Source: Sanguinoderma infundibulare (lineage: Eukaryota > Basidiomycota > Agaricomycetes > Polyporales > Polyporaceae). Taken from it: 64,000 nt of DNA. The stretch spans positions 434,001 through 498,000 of the forward strand of contig JAVLRN010000014.1 of the NCBI GenBank assembly GCA_032821775.1, given 5' to 3'. Positions 24,335 to 35,074 of this stretch are shown here, piece by piece (the stretch's first letter is position 1; every line of letters begins with the position of its first letter). The notes below the pieces were generated by a model, which ran no database searches, was not told the origin of the DNA, and saw nothing but the letters and a program-made list of their open reading frames with translations. The translations under genes were made by a program, and so were the position numbers.

Positions 24335-24768
24335 CGCGGCGGAGGCGTGTGTGTTCTGTTCTTTGTCCGTGTTGTGTGGATGTTTGCTGCCAGCTCTGTG
24401 TGACATTAGTTCTTGTGTTGCTACCACTAGCTCTCCCCCTCCCCCTCCCCCTCCCCCCTCTCCCTCTCCTGGACCCGTCTTGGGTTTTACGACACGTCTG
24501 CTTGCGATCTTTTTTGCGTTCGTTTCTTTCCCGGCTCTCGGACTTTTCCCCACTTTTGGTTCTGTTGTGATCATCGTGACGACCCCTTGCCCCACCCCTT
24601 CGCTTTATTTATATTTGCTTGTACTGCGCATCTCTCGGTTGTTCGATCGTTTACCACATCGTCGTCTTCGTCCCCCTTTAAGCCCCGCTTCCCTCGTTTG
24701 TGTTTTTTTTTCCTCTTCGCGGGGCGAAGGCCGTCTTTCTTTCGGATCTCTTTTTAGAAGTAGAACAT

Positions 24769-24873
24769 CATTAACATGACTTATTCGCATAATGACATCA
24801 ATAGCGTTGCCCATAACGTCTTCAACACGACTCATTCGCATAACGACATCAGTAGCAATGCCCATAACGTCTT
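24769..24873. repeat. Two-copy tandem repeat, unit about 51 bp
   Basis: Both units contain (T/C)TATTCGCATAA.GACATCA and GCCCATAACGTCTT in the same order; the units differ at about seven positions. It lies in the flippase 3' region. Confidence 0.75.
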
Positions 24874-25618
24874 TCTTGAAGGAAGCGTCGAGCCGGATGC
24901 GCGGCTGGAGGTTCGTTTGAAGTGTAAGTGCTCATCATGATCAGGTAAGCCGAGCGGTTTGAGCGCCCACAGGTTAAATTTGAACGTTTTGATCCCCCGA
25001 TTACGTTGATGTTCTCCCTCGTTCTCAGTTGCTTTTCTTGCAACATCAAGGGTTTATGAACTCAACTTTGAATCCGGATCTTCCAACATGGTTATTTTCA
25101 CCCTGGGCGAGTCACCTTGTAAGTTCGACCAGGGTGGCCAATTGGAGAAGCTCACGTGTGCTGCTTTTGCCCATACTAGGTTCCGTTGGCTGAACAGCCT
25201 CAGTGTGGTCCCGAGACGCGAAGCACTGTCGGGGGAGTCATCTCCCAGGAACTGGCCTCCGACGCCGGAGTCCTCGGCCTTGATGCAGATGTCTCCATCC
25301 CTGCCAAGGGTCCGACGTACTCACGTCAACGCTCGTCGGCAGTAGCGCCGTTTGCGGCCTTATAAGTATTCTGCCATCTTTCCGCTATCCTATATACTCC
25401 CTCGTCCGCCCCCCCACCCCGCGCCTCTCTGCAGCGCAAAAGCCCGAGTCACACAACCTCAGTCAGGATGATGTGGGATCTCAGCGGAGCTGTTAGTCAT
25501 GGGCAGGGCTCCCAGCCGTACCCAGTCCCGGAACATGCTAGGTCGCGGGGGCTCTCGCCAGCGCCATCGTAGGTGTTCTCTGCATTTTGACGGCGCGTCC
25601 TCGGCTGAGCGCCACACG

Positions 25619-25626
25619 TTATATAG
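25619..25626 (+). promoter_or_regulatory. TATA box of the metacaspase gene
   Basis: TTATATAG, 65-72 bases before the chosen ATG at 25691. It supports that start over in-frame upstream ATGs at 25499 and 25535. Confidence 0.45.
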
Positions 25627-25690
25627 ATTCCCGTCCCCGTCAGTAACTCGTCTTCTCCCTCCGCGCACGCTGCCACCGCGTCTTGTACTG

Positions 25691-27906
25691 ATGTGCGCCC
25701 CGTCTTTCTGGTTTAGTCCGGGAGGCTATGGCTTCGGCTTCCCTTCGTCAGCGCCGCCCCCCGCGCCGTTCATGCCCATCGGCGCTCCCATTCCAGACGA
25801 CAACGTGAGCTACGCGAGCACCTTCAACTCTGTCTCGTATGTTTTTTTTTTCATTGCGCTCGCTCTCCGACGCTTGTAACTGATTCTCTCGTGATGAGCA
25901 GATATGCGAACAACTCTGGGTACGTGCGCTAAGTCCGAAACTCAAATGGTGCGCAGGCGGATTGACCGCTTTGCATGCAGACCCTGGGTCGTACCGCGGG
26001 GCCCCGACCCCCCTCAGATCCCCCGCGGGCCAGTAGCTTCCTCCTCCGGCTTTTGCCTTCACACGCACTATAGCAGCCATCGCCGCCACTCACATTCGCA
26101 TAGCCAGAGCCACAGCGCATCGCCCAGGCCTGCTGTGGTGGTGCAACAAGTCAGCAAGCCGTCAAACGTCGTTGTGCATCAGAGCAGTAAGCCGCAGAAG
26201 ATTAGCCGTGCGTCTGGATGTCTTGGTGGCGCAATGAGAGTCGTTACTGACCGTGCGAGCCCTTGGGAACGCAGGACCCCTTCGGCCTCTTCTGGACCCC
26301 ACTCAGCATCTGATGCCCGTTTCGTCCTCTGGGCAAGGCAGGCATCTTCCTTTCATGTACTCGAAATGTACGGGGAAGAAGAAGGCGCTCTGTGTACGTA
26401 CACTTGACAGATCGAGCTGTCCTGGCAGCTTATCTAACCTCCGCGCGGTCGGTGTTAGATCGGTATCAACTACAAGGGGCAGCCCAACGAACTTTATGGC
26501 TGTATTAATGACGCGCGGAACGTCCAGCGCTTCCTGCTCCGTCAGTCCTTCTGTGCTATCCAGTTCAGGGTGTTGACCGCTTACGACGGGGGACATGCAG
26601 GTCGCGGATACAAGCATGACGACATCAAGGTGCTCACGGACGATGCGACTGACCCGCGCCTTCGTCCGACGAAGACCAACATCCTCGACGCCATGCATTG
26701 GCTCGTTGGCGGCGCACATGCTCATGACTCGCTGTTTTTCCATTGTGCGTAACATCCAACCTCGAGCGCCTCAGTTTATGCGTGTCTCATTCCGAAATCT
26801 TAGACTCTGGTCACGGTGGCCAGGTGAAGGACACAGACGGAGACGAGGTCGACGGCTTCGATGAAGGTTAGTATGAAGTTGGAGCAGTTTTTGCAAGCCG
26901 GGGCATGTTTAACTCTGTGCTGCTGATAGTCATCTACCCTCTGGATTTCAAGAGGGCAGGACACATCGTTGATGACGTACGTGTGGCCCACACCATGGCA
27001 TGAGGCTCCGTTGATGACCTTCCGTCTCGAATAGCTCATGCACACGATTATGGTGAGCAAGCTTCCGCCTGGATGTCGCCTCACGGTGAGTGTCCGCATA
27101 AATGGCGCATGAGAGGGTATCTGGTGCTTACGTTTCACGGCTTCCAGGCGCTGTTTGACGTGCGTCCGACTATCCTCATCTGAGCGGCGTCCCCGTGCTG
27201 ACTTCCTTCCGCAGTCGTGCCATTCCGGGTCTGCCCTTGGTAAGTACGCTCGTGATCGCCGGAACTCAAAGGTACTGACGCAAGACGACAGATCTTCCTT
27301 ACTTGGTATGCTCTCTTCTTCCAGCGTAGTTTAGCTAGGCTCACGCACATGCCCACGCAGTACTCACACGACGGCAGAGTGAAGGCAAGCCAGGTGACGA
27401 AGAAGTGGCTCGAACGCAAGTCTACAAACGCTGATGTGGTGAGTCTCGAATGCACCATTTCGATGAAGTCCTGCGAGCTAACAGACATGTTACGTAGATC
27501 TCCTGGAGCGGGTGCAAGGACTCGCAGACCAGCGCGGACACGTGGGAAGCGGGCGTGGCGACGGGAGCTATGAGCTACGTGAGTCGTTGTGCCCACGTTC
27601 CCATATGCGGCATTTGACTTTTTCTGTGCATAGGCTTTCATAAATTCGTTGAGTGAGCAACCGAATAGGTGGCCTCGTCGTTGTATGTCGCTGACAGATG
27701 CACGACCGGTGTCCAGAGGAAACCCCGAACCAGACATATCAGGAACTGCTTCGCTCGGTCCGCCGCATCCTCAAGAAGAAGTACAGCCAGAAGCCGCAGC
27801 TGTCGAGCTCGCATCGTATCGTGCGTTACTCCTTCACCTTCATGTGCAGTTCCCAAGTGCCTGACATGGGTTTGAGCAGGACACGAACTTGCAATTCATA
27901 TTCTAG
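25691..27906 (+). CDS. Type I metacaspase
   Basis: Seventeen exons: 25691-25836, 25902-25919, 25981-26207, 26275-26393, 26459-26540, 26601-26744, 26804-26866, 26930-26976, 27035-27085, 27148-27159, 27215-27239, 27292-27305, 27361-27438, 27498-27578, 27634-27652, 27717-27820 and 27880-27906, giving 418 residues. It is an Arg/Lys-specific cysteine protease of clan CD involved in stress response, protein quality control and cell death. Order: Gly/Pro- and His/Ser-rich prodomain (MCAPSFWFSPGGYGFGF; SHSHSQSHS), KKALCIGINYKGQ, catalytic His in FFHYSGHGGQ (about residue 249), DEVDGFDEVIYPLD, catalytic Cys in FDSCHSGSALDLPY (about 305), and end SSSHRIDTNLQFIF. The 56-residue His-Cys spacing is normal for yeast-type metacaspases. 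Exons of 12, 14, 18 and 19 bases are odd but needed for the frame. Confidence 0.87.
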
Positions 27907-28500
27907 TGCAATCCCATCCTAATCTTCGTCGTCATTTCTTGCTTTGAATGTGCACGTGAACCCATGAACCCATTGTTGTATTTATGTGTATCCATAAACC
28001 TGTACGAATATGTTAGCTGTGTATTGTCGAGCACATTATCTACAGTATGTTGTGAAGTTAATCACGATACGTTTTTGGCCAAGCTGCCCCAAGTAGCATC
28101 GACGGTGTGGAGGGTTGGGAATTATCTCAGCAACGGTGAGCGGGAGTGGTTTCGGTTTTTTGAACTTGCCGATTGAGAAGTCCTGTCTCGCTTCTACAGA
28201 GCTCGAGATCCTCATTACGCTTTGAGTTCGTCAAGATTACCCTCGTTCCGGAAAGCCAGCTTACACCCCGGTCGTTCATGATGGTCACAATAATGTTGAA
28301 GTAGGGTATATCCAGGGCTTCCTATCAGGGCATTATTCGCTAAATCAATCACCCGTTCGTATTCGAACCCATCTGGCATTTGTTACTGCGTTACCGTGAA
28401 GGCTCTCTTCAAGTTCACATAAAAAGCCATTAGGTGCGTAGTTCCCATCGGGTTGACTGTTCTTCCCGACGGCCATCACCAAGAAGCGTAGTCTCGCCAA
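27907..28500. other. Spacer after metacaspase; no gene seen
   Basis: Nothing recognisable. The block from 28500 on belongs to the SMP-30-like upstream repeat. Confidence 0.4.
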
Positions 28501-28830
28501 ATTCGCTAACACCTGTTCACGCTATCTGCCCGTAGCCGTCTGCTCAATGCGGTTGCGACTTTGTTCAGTCCTAGTCCAGATGCTGAAAACCGACCGGCGA
28601 CATTGTCTAGAGGGGTCGGAGCAAAAACGTCGAGACCAACACTGCCAAGTCAGCCAAGGACTGCATTTGAGAAAGTCCACGGTACGGTAATGATACGGCT
28701 CACCCGGTGCTCCTTCGAGGCTCACGATTACATACTCGGCTTCGCAGCCGTCCGCAACCTCTACACCACACGAACACGCATGAGCGGCGATTTGGAATCC
28801 ATATCATAGGATCATAAAGCACCCGCCATT
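28500..28830. repeat. Duplicated upstream block of SMP-30-like genes (copy 4)
   Basis: Matches the inverted or direct blocks of the other copies: TTGCGACTTTGTTCAGTCC, TTGAGAAAGTCCACGGTAC, CGATTACATACT and GGAATCCATATCATAGGA. The last two also occur before copy 6 at 36.98-37.08 kb. Confidence 0.6.
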
Positions 28831-28906
28831 GGCCCTCCGTTCACATTCGAAAGCCGCGAGCGGTGCAATAGGGCCTTTCTTGGATGCTCTAAAGCCGCGG
28901 CATCCG

Positions 28907-28913
28907 TATAAAT
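28907..28913 (+). promoter_or_regulatory. TATA box of SMP-30-like copy 4
   Basis: TATAAAT, 54-60 bases before the ATG at 28967. Confidence 0.5.
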
Positions 28914-28966
28914 GTGCTCTGAGTCGCCCCAGGGATCCCACGCAGCCCAGGTTGCAGCGTTCGAAG

Positions 28967-30594
28967 ATGTTCGCGGTCTCAAGCATCACTTCTCTCGTCA
29001 TCTCCTTCGCTGCGTGGGCGTATGCCGCAGCAAGCCCCTCGCCGCCCACGCTGACGAACAGCGCCCTTCCACCACAAGCTGTGGTGAGCACTCTAGTCAC
29101 CAGGCTTCGATATCCAGAGTGACGCTCACCGCTTTCTCATCTCACCATCACCTTTGATCTTCTGTATGACAGCTCGTCGATCCCCGCGCCTTCAACGTAC
29201 TCGGCGTCAATGGTTCCTTCAGGCAGTCGGCCGTCACCGAGTTCTTCAACCCCACCAACACCTCACCGCCCTTCTTCCAAGTCTTCGACCCTGAATTCCT
29301 CCAGATACTCGGGGCTGACGCGACCATCCGCGTCGTCGCGGCGAACCCCGACTTCGCGTTCGCGTTCGAGGCGCCGATATGGGTCCCGGAGACAGACGAA
29401 ATCTTCTTCGCGAGCCGGAACGGCGGCGCGCTCAGTTTCAGTGACATCGACCACAACAACCAGGTGGCGAAGATCAGCCTCGTCGAAGTGGCGCGGGCGA
29501 TCAACGCGAGCGGATCAGACGTGTCGCCCGTAAATGTCAGCGTCACGAAAGTGAGGCTCCCCTGCTTGGACGTTGTTGCATGATGCTCGCTGATGAACGA
29601 CGCATGGCAGATCGACCTCCCAGAGGCCGTGCAGATGACCAACGGGGGAACGGGGCCCTATTTTGGACAGCTCGTGCTCGCCAACGACGGCCGGGGCCCC
29701 ATTCCCCCTTCGCTCGCGCTCGTCGACCCGGCCAACCCGAGCAACACGACCGTGCTCCTGGACAACTTCTTCGGCCGGCAGTTCAACTCGTTGGACGACG
29801 TCAAGATCCACCCGAAGTCGGGCAAGCTGTTCTTCACAGACGTCCCGTACGTACGCCGTGAAATCGGAAATGTCGTTCCTATCTGAAGAAAAGGACCTAC
29901 AGCTACGGCTTCCTGGTAGGTTTCCGCCCGGCCCCGTTAATTCCGAACCAGGTATACCGGTTCGACCCCGACACGGGTTCGGTCCGGGTGGTCGCGGATG
30001 GGTTCGATAGGTGCAACGGCATCGCATTCTCTCCCGATGGAAGCACCGCTTTCGTGTGCGTACCCTGGGTGTCCTCCGTCTAGACAAGACTAAAATCTCG
30101 TGGCGTGTAGCACTGATACTGGACTCGTCGCTGGCTTCCTCGGCGACAACCAGACGGAGCCTGCCACAATGTAAGCGCAAGCGCGAGAGGGGTTCTCTAG
30201 ATTGGAGCCCGCGTTGATGTTTCTTTCCCCATCCAGCTATGCATTCGACGTTGATCCGAAGACCGAAGCATTCACGAACCGCAGGGTGTTCTCATACGTC
30301 GACACTGGCATTCCGGATGGAATACAGCTGGATGCGGCAGGGAACGTCTATGCTGGATGTGGAGACGGAGTACAGGCAAGTCACGCATCGTGATGGAGAC
30401 GACCGTTAGCCCGAGCCTGAGCTCATTGTTTGCAGGTGTGGAATTCGGAGGGCACGCTGCTGGGCAAGTTCTTCCTCGGCACGACCTCTGCCAACTTCAT
30501 CTTCGCCGGAGACGGTCGCCTGGTCATCTTGGCCGGGACTGCGATTTACTTTGCGAACGTCGCAGCCAAGTTCAACAGGGTGTCGTTCCCGTGA
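28967..30594 (+). CDS. Secreted SMP-30/gluconolactonase-like beta-propeller, copy 4
   Basis: Seven exons: 28967-29083, 29173-29550, 29611-29846, 29903-30055, 30111-30170, 30237-30375 and 30436-30594, giving 413 residues. The signal-like N-terminus is MFAVSSITSLVISFAAWAYA. Ligand motifs are present: EAPIW, NSLDDVKIHP, RCNGIAFSPDG and DGIQLDAAGNVY. Exon 3 ends at TDVP and continues with YGFLVGFRP. Intron 6 starts with GCAAGT. This is the first of three copies reading rightward; copies 1-3 read leftward. Expected to be an extracellular metal-dependent lactonase or esterase. Confidence 0.85.
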
Positions 30595-31411
30595 ACGGAG
30601 ACCGACACTGTACCTACGAAACAAAGAGTAACCTGGACGGGTGTAAACATAAAGATGAGAGCAATTGAATGTGAACAGATTCCCACAAGCGCACCTCCAA
30701 GAACCTCCCCTCTTTTCCCATTGTTGCGCTGCCCGATGCTGCTGAGGCGTGCTGCTCAGCGTCCCTCTGGGCTTTCTTGGAGGAACCAAAGGAAGCGGTA
30801 GTACCGTAGCGAGTTACAAAGTACAAAGACGTGCAGAGTTGCAATTTCGGACGACCGTGCACGCGCATCCTGTTGCCAGAACTTCAGAACTACCATCACC
30901 ATCGTGCACGAGGACGGAAGGACACATCATGTCCTCCTTGGACGACTCCTTCTCCCACAGAGTCTCTGCCGCAGGAGCAACGGTAGCCGCGCCGCACACC
31001 ACTGGTATAACTGCGGGGTCGGCACCCAGCACCGACGATGAAGAGGAGCGCCTTCATGTTCTTGCCCTCGACAACCTTCCACAGCAGAGTCGACCGGATG
31101 GGCTCGAGCCCGACGGACACGGCATTGGTCCGCGCGAGGTCTTCTTGGACTGCACTGAATGTGGATGAGGATTGCAGCCTGGGGAATCGAGGGTGTGCGA
31201 GGGAGACTAACCATACATTCAGTCCTACGAACGGACGTGGGCAACGTTATGCGGATGCGGCGCGAGGGTTGTTGAGGTTCGCCTCAACGAGGGTTGCCAG
31301 CTGTAGAGCTCGTCGCTCAGCAGGGCGCCGGTGGAGTCGTCTGAACGACCTGGCGATGGGGAGATCAAACGAGGCCCATTTACGCAGGGATACCTTCATC
31401 GAAGTGAGTTA
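30595..31411. other. Copy 4 downstream flank; possible minus-strand coding remnant
   Basis: The part near 30771-30795 (CTTGGAGGAACCAAAGGAA) recurs after copy 6 near 38990-39015 and weakly after copy 5, so the duplication includes 3' flank. Between about 30900 and 31130 two minus-strand frames (LARTNAVSVGLEPIRSTL; ADPAVIPVVCGAATVAP) read like one protein with a single frame change near 31010. No family is recognised. Confidence 0.35.
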
Positions 31412-32640
31412 TTATCTCAGCGCCTCCAGCAACGGGTCGTCCAACAGTGCATGACCGACGGACGTGAACAACGTCACGCGCACGTCCTCGTCCTCCGGCT
31501 GGCCGTGCTTCAAGGCGAAGTCGACGAACGAATGCTCGTCCCCTGCGAACGACACGAGCGACAGCACCTCGCAGTCGTCGAACATAAAGGACCCGATCGT
31601 GCGCGATAGGTATCGCCGCAAGTCTTCGTACGGCAGTACGACGTCCGCCGCATGCGCATCGTCGAGGAGCGTCTCGAGGAGCAGCATGAAGGCTCTTGCC
31701 AGGTGTAGAGCTGAGCTTTCTCCTGCGAGGGAAGTCCGAACCAGTCATTCTGGAAGTGTTCGTGCTGTTGCTTGAGGTACGAACTCAGGAGGAGGTCGAG
31801 TAGCGAGGCTTGGCGTGGGGAGAGCTTGCCCGATGCGCGCGCGAGGGCCAGTGGGACTCCGCCGGGGTGCGCGAGGAGTAGGTATTGGTACGGGACGAGG
31901 GTGGCGGAGGTGCCGAGCGCGTGAATTGTGGCAGTGGGTGTATCAGTTTGCGATGCAACCAGTCTGAGGAGGGCGCGCTCCGACTGGAGGGAGTTGGGGA
32001 GATAAGATTCAGAACCAGCGGGCGTCGGAGCGGCGGCCTTGAAAACGTAGGACGTGCTGTCATCTACGCGAACAAGGAATGTTTGTGTCGAGGTGAACGC
32101 GCTGCGTTCGCAAAGAGGTCACTATATGCGCAGCAGTAGCATCGATTATTGAAAGTGTCGACCTGAGGGCACTCACCCGAAACCACCCGGCTTGATCTGA
32201 CAGAATTCTGCAACAACAACAGATCCTCCACAATGATGCTCGTGAATGCGCCGAACGTCTGCCTCTGTGACCTCCAACATTTTGGATTCTCGTAGAACTT
32301 GTCTAGAAAAACCCGCAAGTTATCGAGGTGATCCAATCGGGTCCATCGTGAGTGACTCCTGCGCAGTCTGGATGACACTCACGAGATGAAGGAGACAAGT
32401 TATCGATAACCGCAGACGTCAAGATTTGAATGGGCATACCATCCGGCTCCGTCTGATCAGCAACCACACCAACTAGTACGGAGACTTTGCGGGACACGGG
32501 GTAGCGGAGCGTAGCTGAAGTTGCCATTGATATCGTCCAGGATGTCCGTACAATATGGGCGTAGTTGTAGAAGGTAGGATGGGCTCGTAGGATAAGCTCG
32601 CCTTCACTCCAAACTGTAAGTGTTCTTTTCGCGCTTCGCA
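31412..32640 (-). pseudogene. Aminoglycoside phosphotransferase-like (APH) kinase, frame-broken
   Basis: Minus-strand pieces in order: a start region with MATSATLRYPVSRKVSVLVG and DGMPIQILTSAVID (down to 32383, donor GTGAGT); an exon from 32302 with KFYENPKCWRSQRQTFGAF; TQTFLVRVDDSTSYVFKAA, SQTDTPTATIHALG and VPYQYLLLAHPGGVPLA; then LLLETLLDDAHAADV, YLSRTIGSFMFDDCEVLSL and GHALLDDPLLEAL to the stop at 31412. The GHALLDDP end resembles the GHALWGDP motif of fungal APH-like kinases. Between the tryptophan of TW near 31700 and AFMLLLE the frame changes by one base with no intron of normal size. The junction near 32110 is also not clean. It lies between SMP-30-like copies 4 and 5. A sequencing error cannot be excluded. 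Confidence 0.5.
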
Positions 32641-33465
32641 GAGTACCTCAGGCATCAGTACTGCTATCGGACGAGCAACGATTCTACATACTTACCTCGG
32701 CCTCGAGATCCAGCCCCGCTCGATACTCCTGTTCCGCCTTGATCACAACATGTTGATCATCCAGGTCTTCAGGTCAAGAACCTTGTGAGAACCCCAATCC
32801 TACTGACCAGGTGAGAAGCACACCTGGATGCGGTGAGCGGTGTCGTTGTAGCATGATGCGCCTCCTATGGCCTTCATCTCCTAGACCAAGCAGCCCAGTC
32901 GGAACGTCTTCCCAGGTATGCACACAGCAGCCGCCAACAAATGAAGCTAGTGAAGGAGGGGTCGATGAGCGGTGGGCACCGTGAAGGTCCAGGTCAAGCG
33001 GCAAGAGCACAACTACATGGGCGCTTCCGAGTCCCTGGTGCCCGGGCCGCACCACTGGGTCCCTACACTCCTTACTCCGCTCCTTCTTCCTTCCTCCTAT
33101 GTGGCCTAGATCAAACCTACTGGAACCCTAGTGCCACTCCCCCACACACATTAACATATTATACCGCACGGTATGTTACCGCTCACCTGCTTGCGGAATG
33201 CTGCCGATTAGTAGATACTCGTCGTCAATTGACAGCTGTCCATAGTTTCACCCTCGGACTGCACCTACACCCGACCCGCCGGCGGGCAAGCATGAGTGGT
33301 GATTTCAATAAATCCATGTCATGGGACCAATAGCACCCGCAGGGGGTCATTCGTTAAGCCGTCATCGGGGCCGGGATGGTGGCCTTCGTGAATGATCTAG
33401 ACGTGCGTCAGCGTATTAAAAGTCGCCCCAAGGATGCCACGGCGTCCAAGCTTCGGCGTTGTAAC
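32641..33465. repeat. Upstream region of SMP-30-like copy 5, partly the duplicated block
   Basis: 33180-33335 matches the other upstream blocks (GCTCACCTGCTTGC, CATGAGTGGTGATTT, AATCCATGTCATGGGACCAA). TATTAAAA near 33415-33422 is the TATA-like element about 45 bases before the ATG. 32650-33170 shows nothing recognisable. Confidence 0.45.
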
Positions 33466-35074
33466 ATGGTCCATCTCTCAGCCATCACTCCTCTCGTCGT
33501 CGCCGTTTCCGGGTGGGCGTACGGAGCGAACCCCTCGCCACCCGCGCTGACGAACAGCACCCGGGTTCCACCACAAGCTGTCGTGAGTGTTTCGATAACC
33601 ACTCAAGACCGCTCACCGTTTCCTCATCGCCGCTGGGTCTCCATCGCCGCTCACAGCTCGTCGATCCCCTCACGTTCAACGTACTCGGCGTCAATGGATC
33701 CTTCAGGCAGTCCGCCGTCACCGAGTTCTTCAACCCAACCAACACCTCCCCGCCCTTCTTCCAAGTCTTAGATCCCGAGTTCCTCCAGATCCTCGGGGCC
33801 GACGCGACCATCCGCGTCGTCGCATCGAACCCAGACTTCGCGTTCGCGTTCGAGGCCCCGATATGGGTCCCGGAGACGGACGAAGTGTTCTTCTCGAGCC
33901 AGAGCGGCGGCGAGCCGGGCTCAAGCAACGTCGACCAAAACAACCAGGTGGCTAAGATCAGCCTTGCTGAGGTCGCGCAGGCCATCAACGCGAGTGGACC
34001 GGGCGTGTTGCCCGTGAATGTCAGCGTCACGAAAGTACGGCTTCCCCGCTTCGAGCCTCTCATTCGCTGACATGTTATCCATCCCAGATTGACCTCCCGG
34101 AGGCCGTACAGATGACCAATGGGGGAACAGGGCCTTTCTTCGGGCGGCTTGTGTTCGTCAACGACGGTCGGGGCCCCATTCCCCCGTCGCTCGTGCTGGT
34201 CGACTCTGCGGACCCGAGCAACACGACCGTGCTGCTGGACAACTTCTTCGGTCGCCAGTTCAACTCGCTGGACGACGTCAAGATACACCCAAAGTCGGGC
34301 AAGCTGTTCTTTACAGACGTCGAGTACGCACGCCGTGAATCGGGGATGTAGATCCCATCTGAGGAAAACGGACATCCAGCTATGCCTTCGAGGTAGGTTT
34401 CCGCCCAGCCCCGTTAATTCCGAATCAGGTATATCGGTTCGACCCCGACACGGGTTCGGTCCGTGTGGTCGCGGATGGGTTCGATAGGTGCAACGGCATC
34501 GCATTCTCTCCGGATGGACGCGTCGCCTTCGTGTGCGTACACCGCCCCTCTCTGGTCCGTAAAACTAAAATGCAACGACGCGTAGCACTGATACTGGACT
34601 CCTCGCTGGTTTCCTCGGCGGCACCTTGAACCAGACCGAGCCTGCTACAATGTGAGCGCGAGCGCGAGAGGTATAATGTATTATCTTCCGCCCAAGCGCT
34701 TATGCCTCCCATCTAGCTACGCATTCGATGTCGATCCGAGGACCGAGGCATTCACGAACCGCAGAGTCTTCGCGTACGCCGACACCGGCATTCCGGATGG
34801 AATACAGCTGGATGCAGCAGGGAACGTCTATGCTGGATGCGGAGACGGAGTACAGGCAAGTCACGCACCGTGATTGAGACGACCATCAGCTCCAGCCTGG
34901 GCTCATTGTTTGCAGGTGTGGAATTCGGAGGGCACCCTGCTGGGCAAATTCTTCCTCGGCACGACCTCTGCCAACCTGATCTTCGCCGGAGATGGTCGCC
35001 TGGTCATCTTGGCCGGGACTGCGATTTACTTTGCGAACGTCGCAGCCAAGTTCAACAGGGTGTCGTTCCCGTGA
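33466..35074 (+). CDS. Secreted SMP-30/gluconolactonase-like beta-propeller, copy 5
   Basis: Seven exons: 33466-33582, 33657-34034, 34088-34323, 34380-34532, 34586-34651, 34717-34855 and 34916-35074, giving 415 residues. The signal-like N-terminus is MVHLSAITPLVVAVSGWAYG. Motifs: FEAPIW, NSLDDVKIHP, RCNGIAFSPDG and DGIQLDAAGNVY. Exon 5 carries the same two-residue insertion as copy 2 (LGGTLNQTEP), although the two copies are 27 kb apart and on opposite strands. The loop SSQSGGEPGSSNVDQNN differs from the NGGALSFSDI version of other copies. Intron 6 has the GC donor. Confidence 0.85.

Larger units (their letters stand above)
24335..25690. other. Flippase 3' region and metacaspase promoter
   Basis: 24420-24480 is a CCCCCT-rich tract. 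A short open stretch around 25170-25365 (after a possible donor at 25118 and acceptor near 25180) could be a small gene, but no family is visible and I do not call it. TTATATAG at 25619-25626 is a likely TATA box for the metacaspase. Confidence 0.4.

Noticed and set aside
24420..24480. CCCCCT tract as a possible regulatory or G-quadruplex element
   Set aside because: It may form such a structure, but nothing else in the flippase 3' region supports a function.
25088..25365. Small two-exon gene (MVIFTLGESP plus an open second exon)
   Set aside because: No family, short, and overlapping the metacaspase promoter; evidence too weak to list as a gene.
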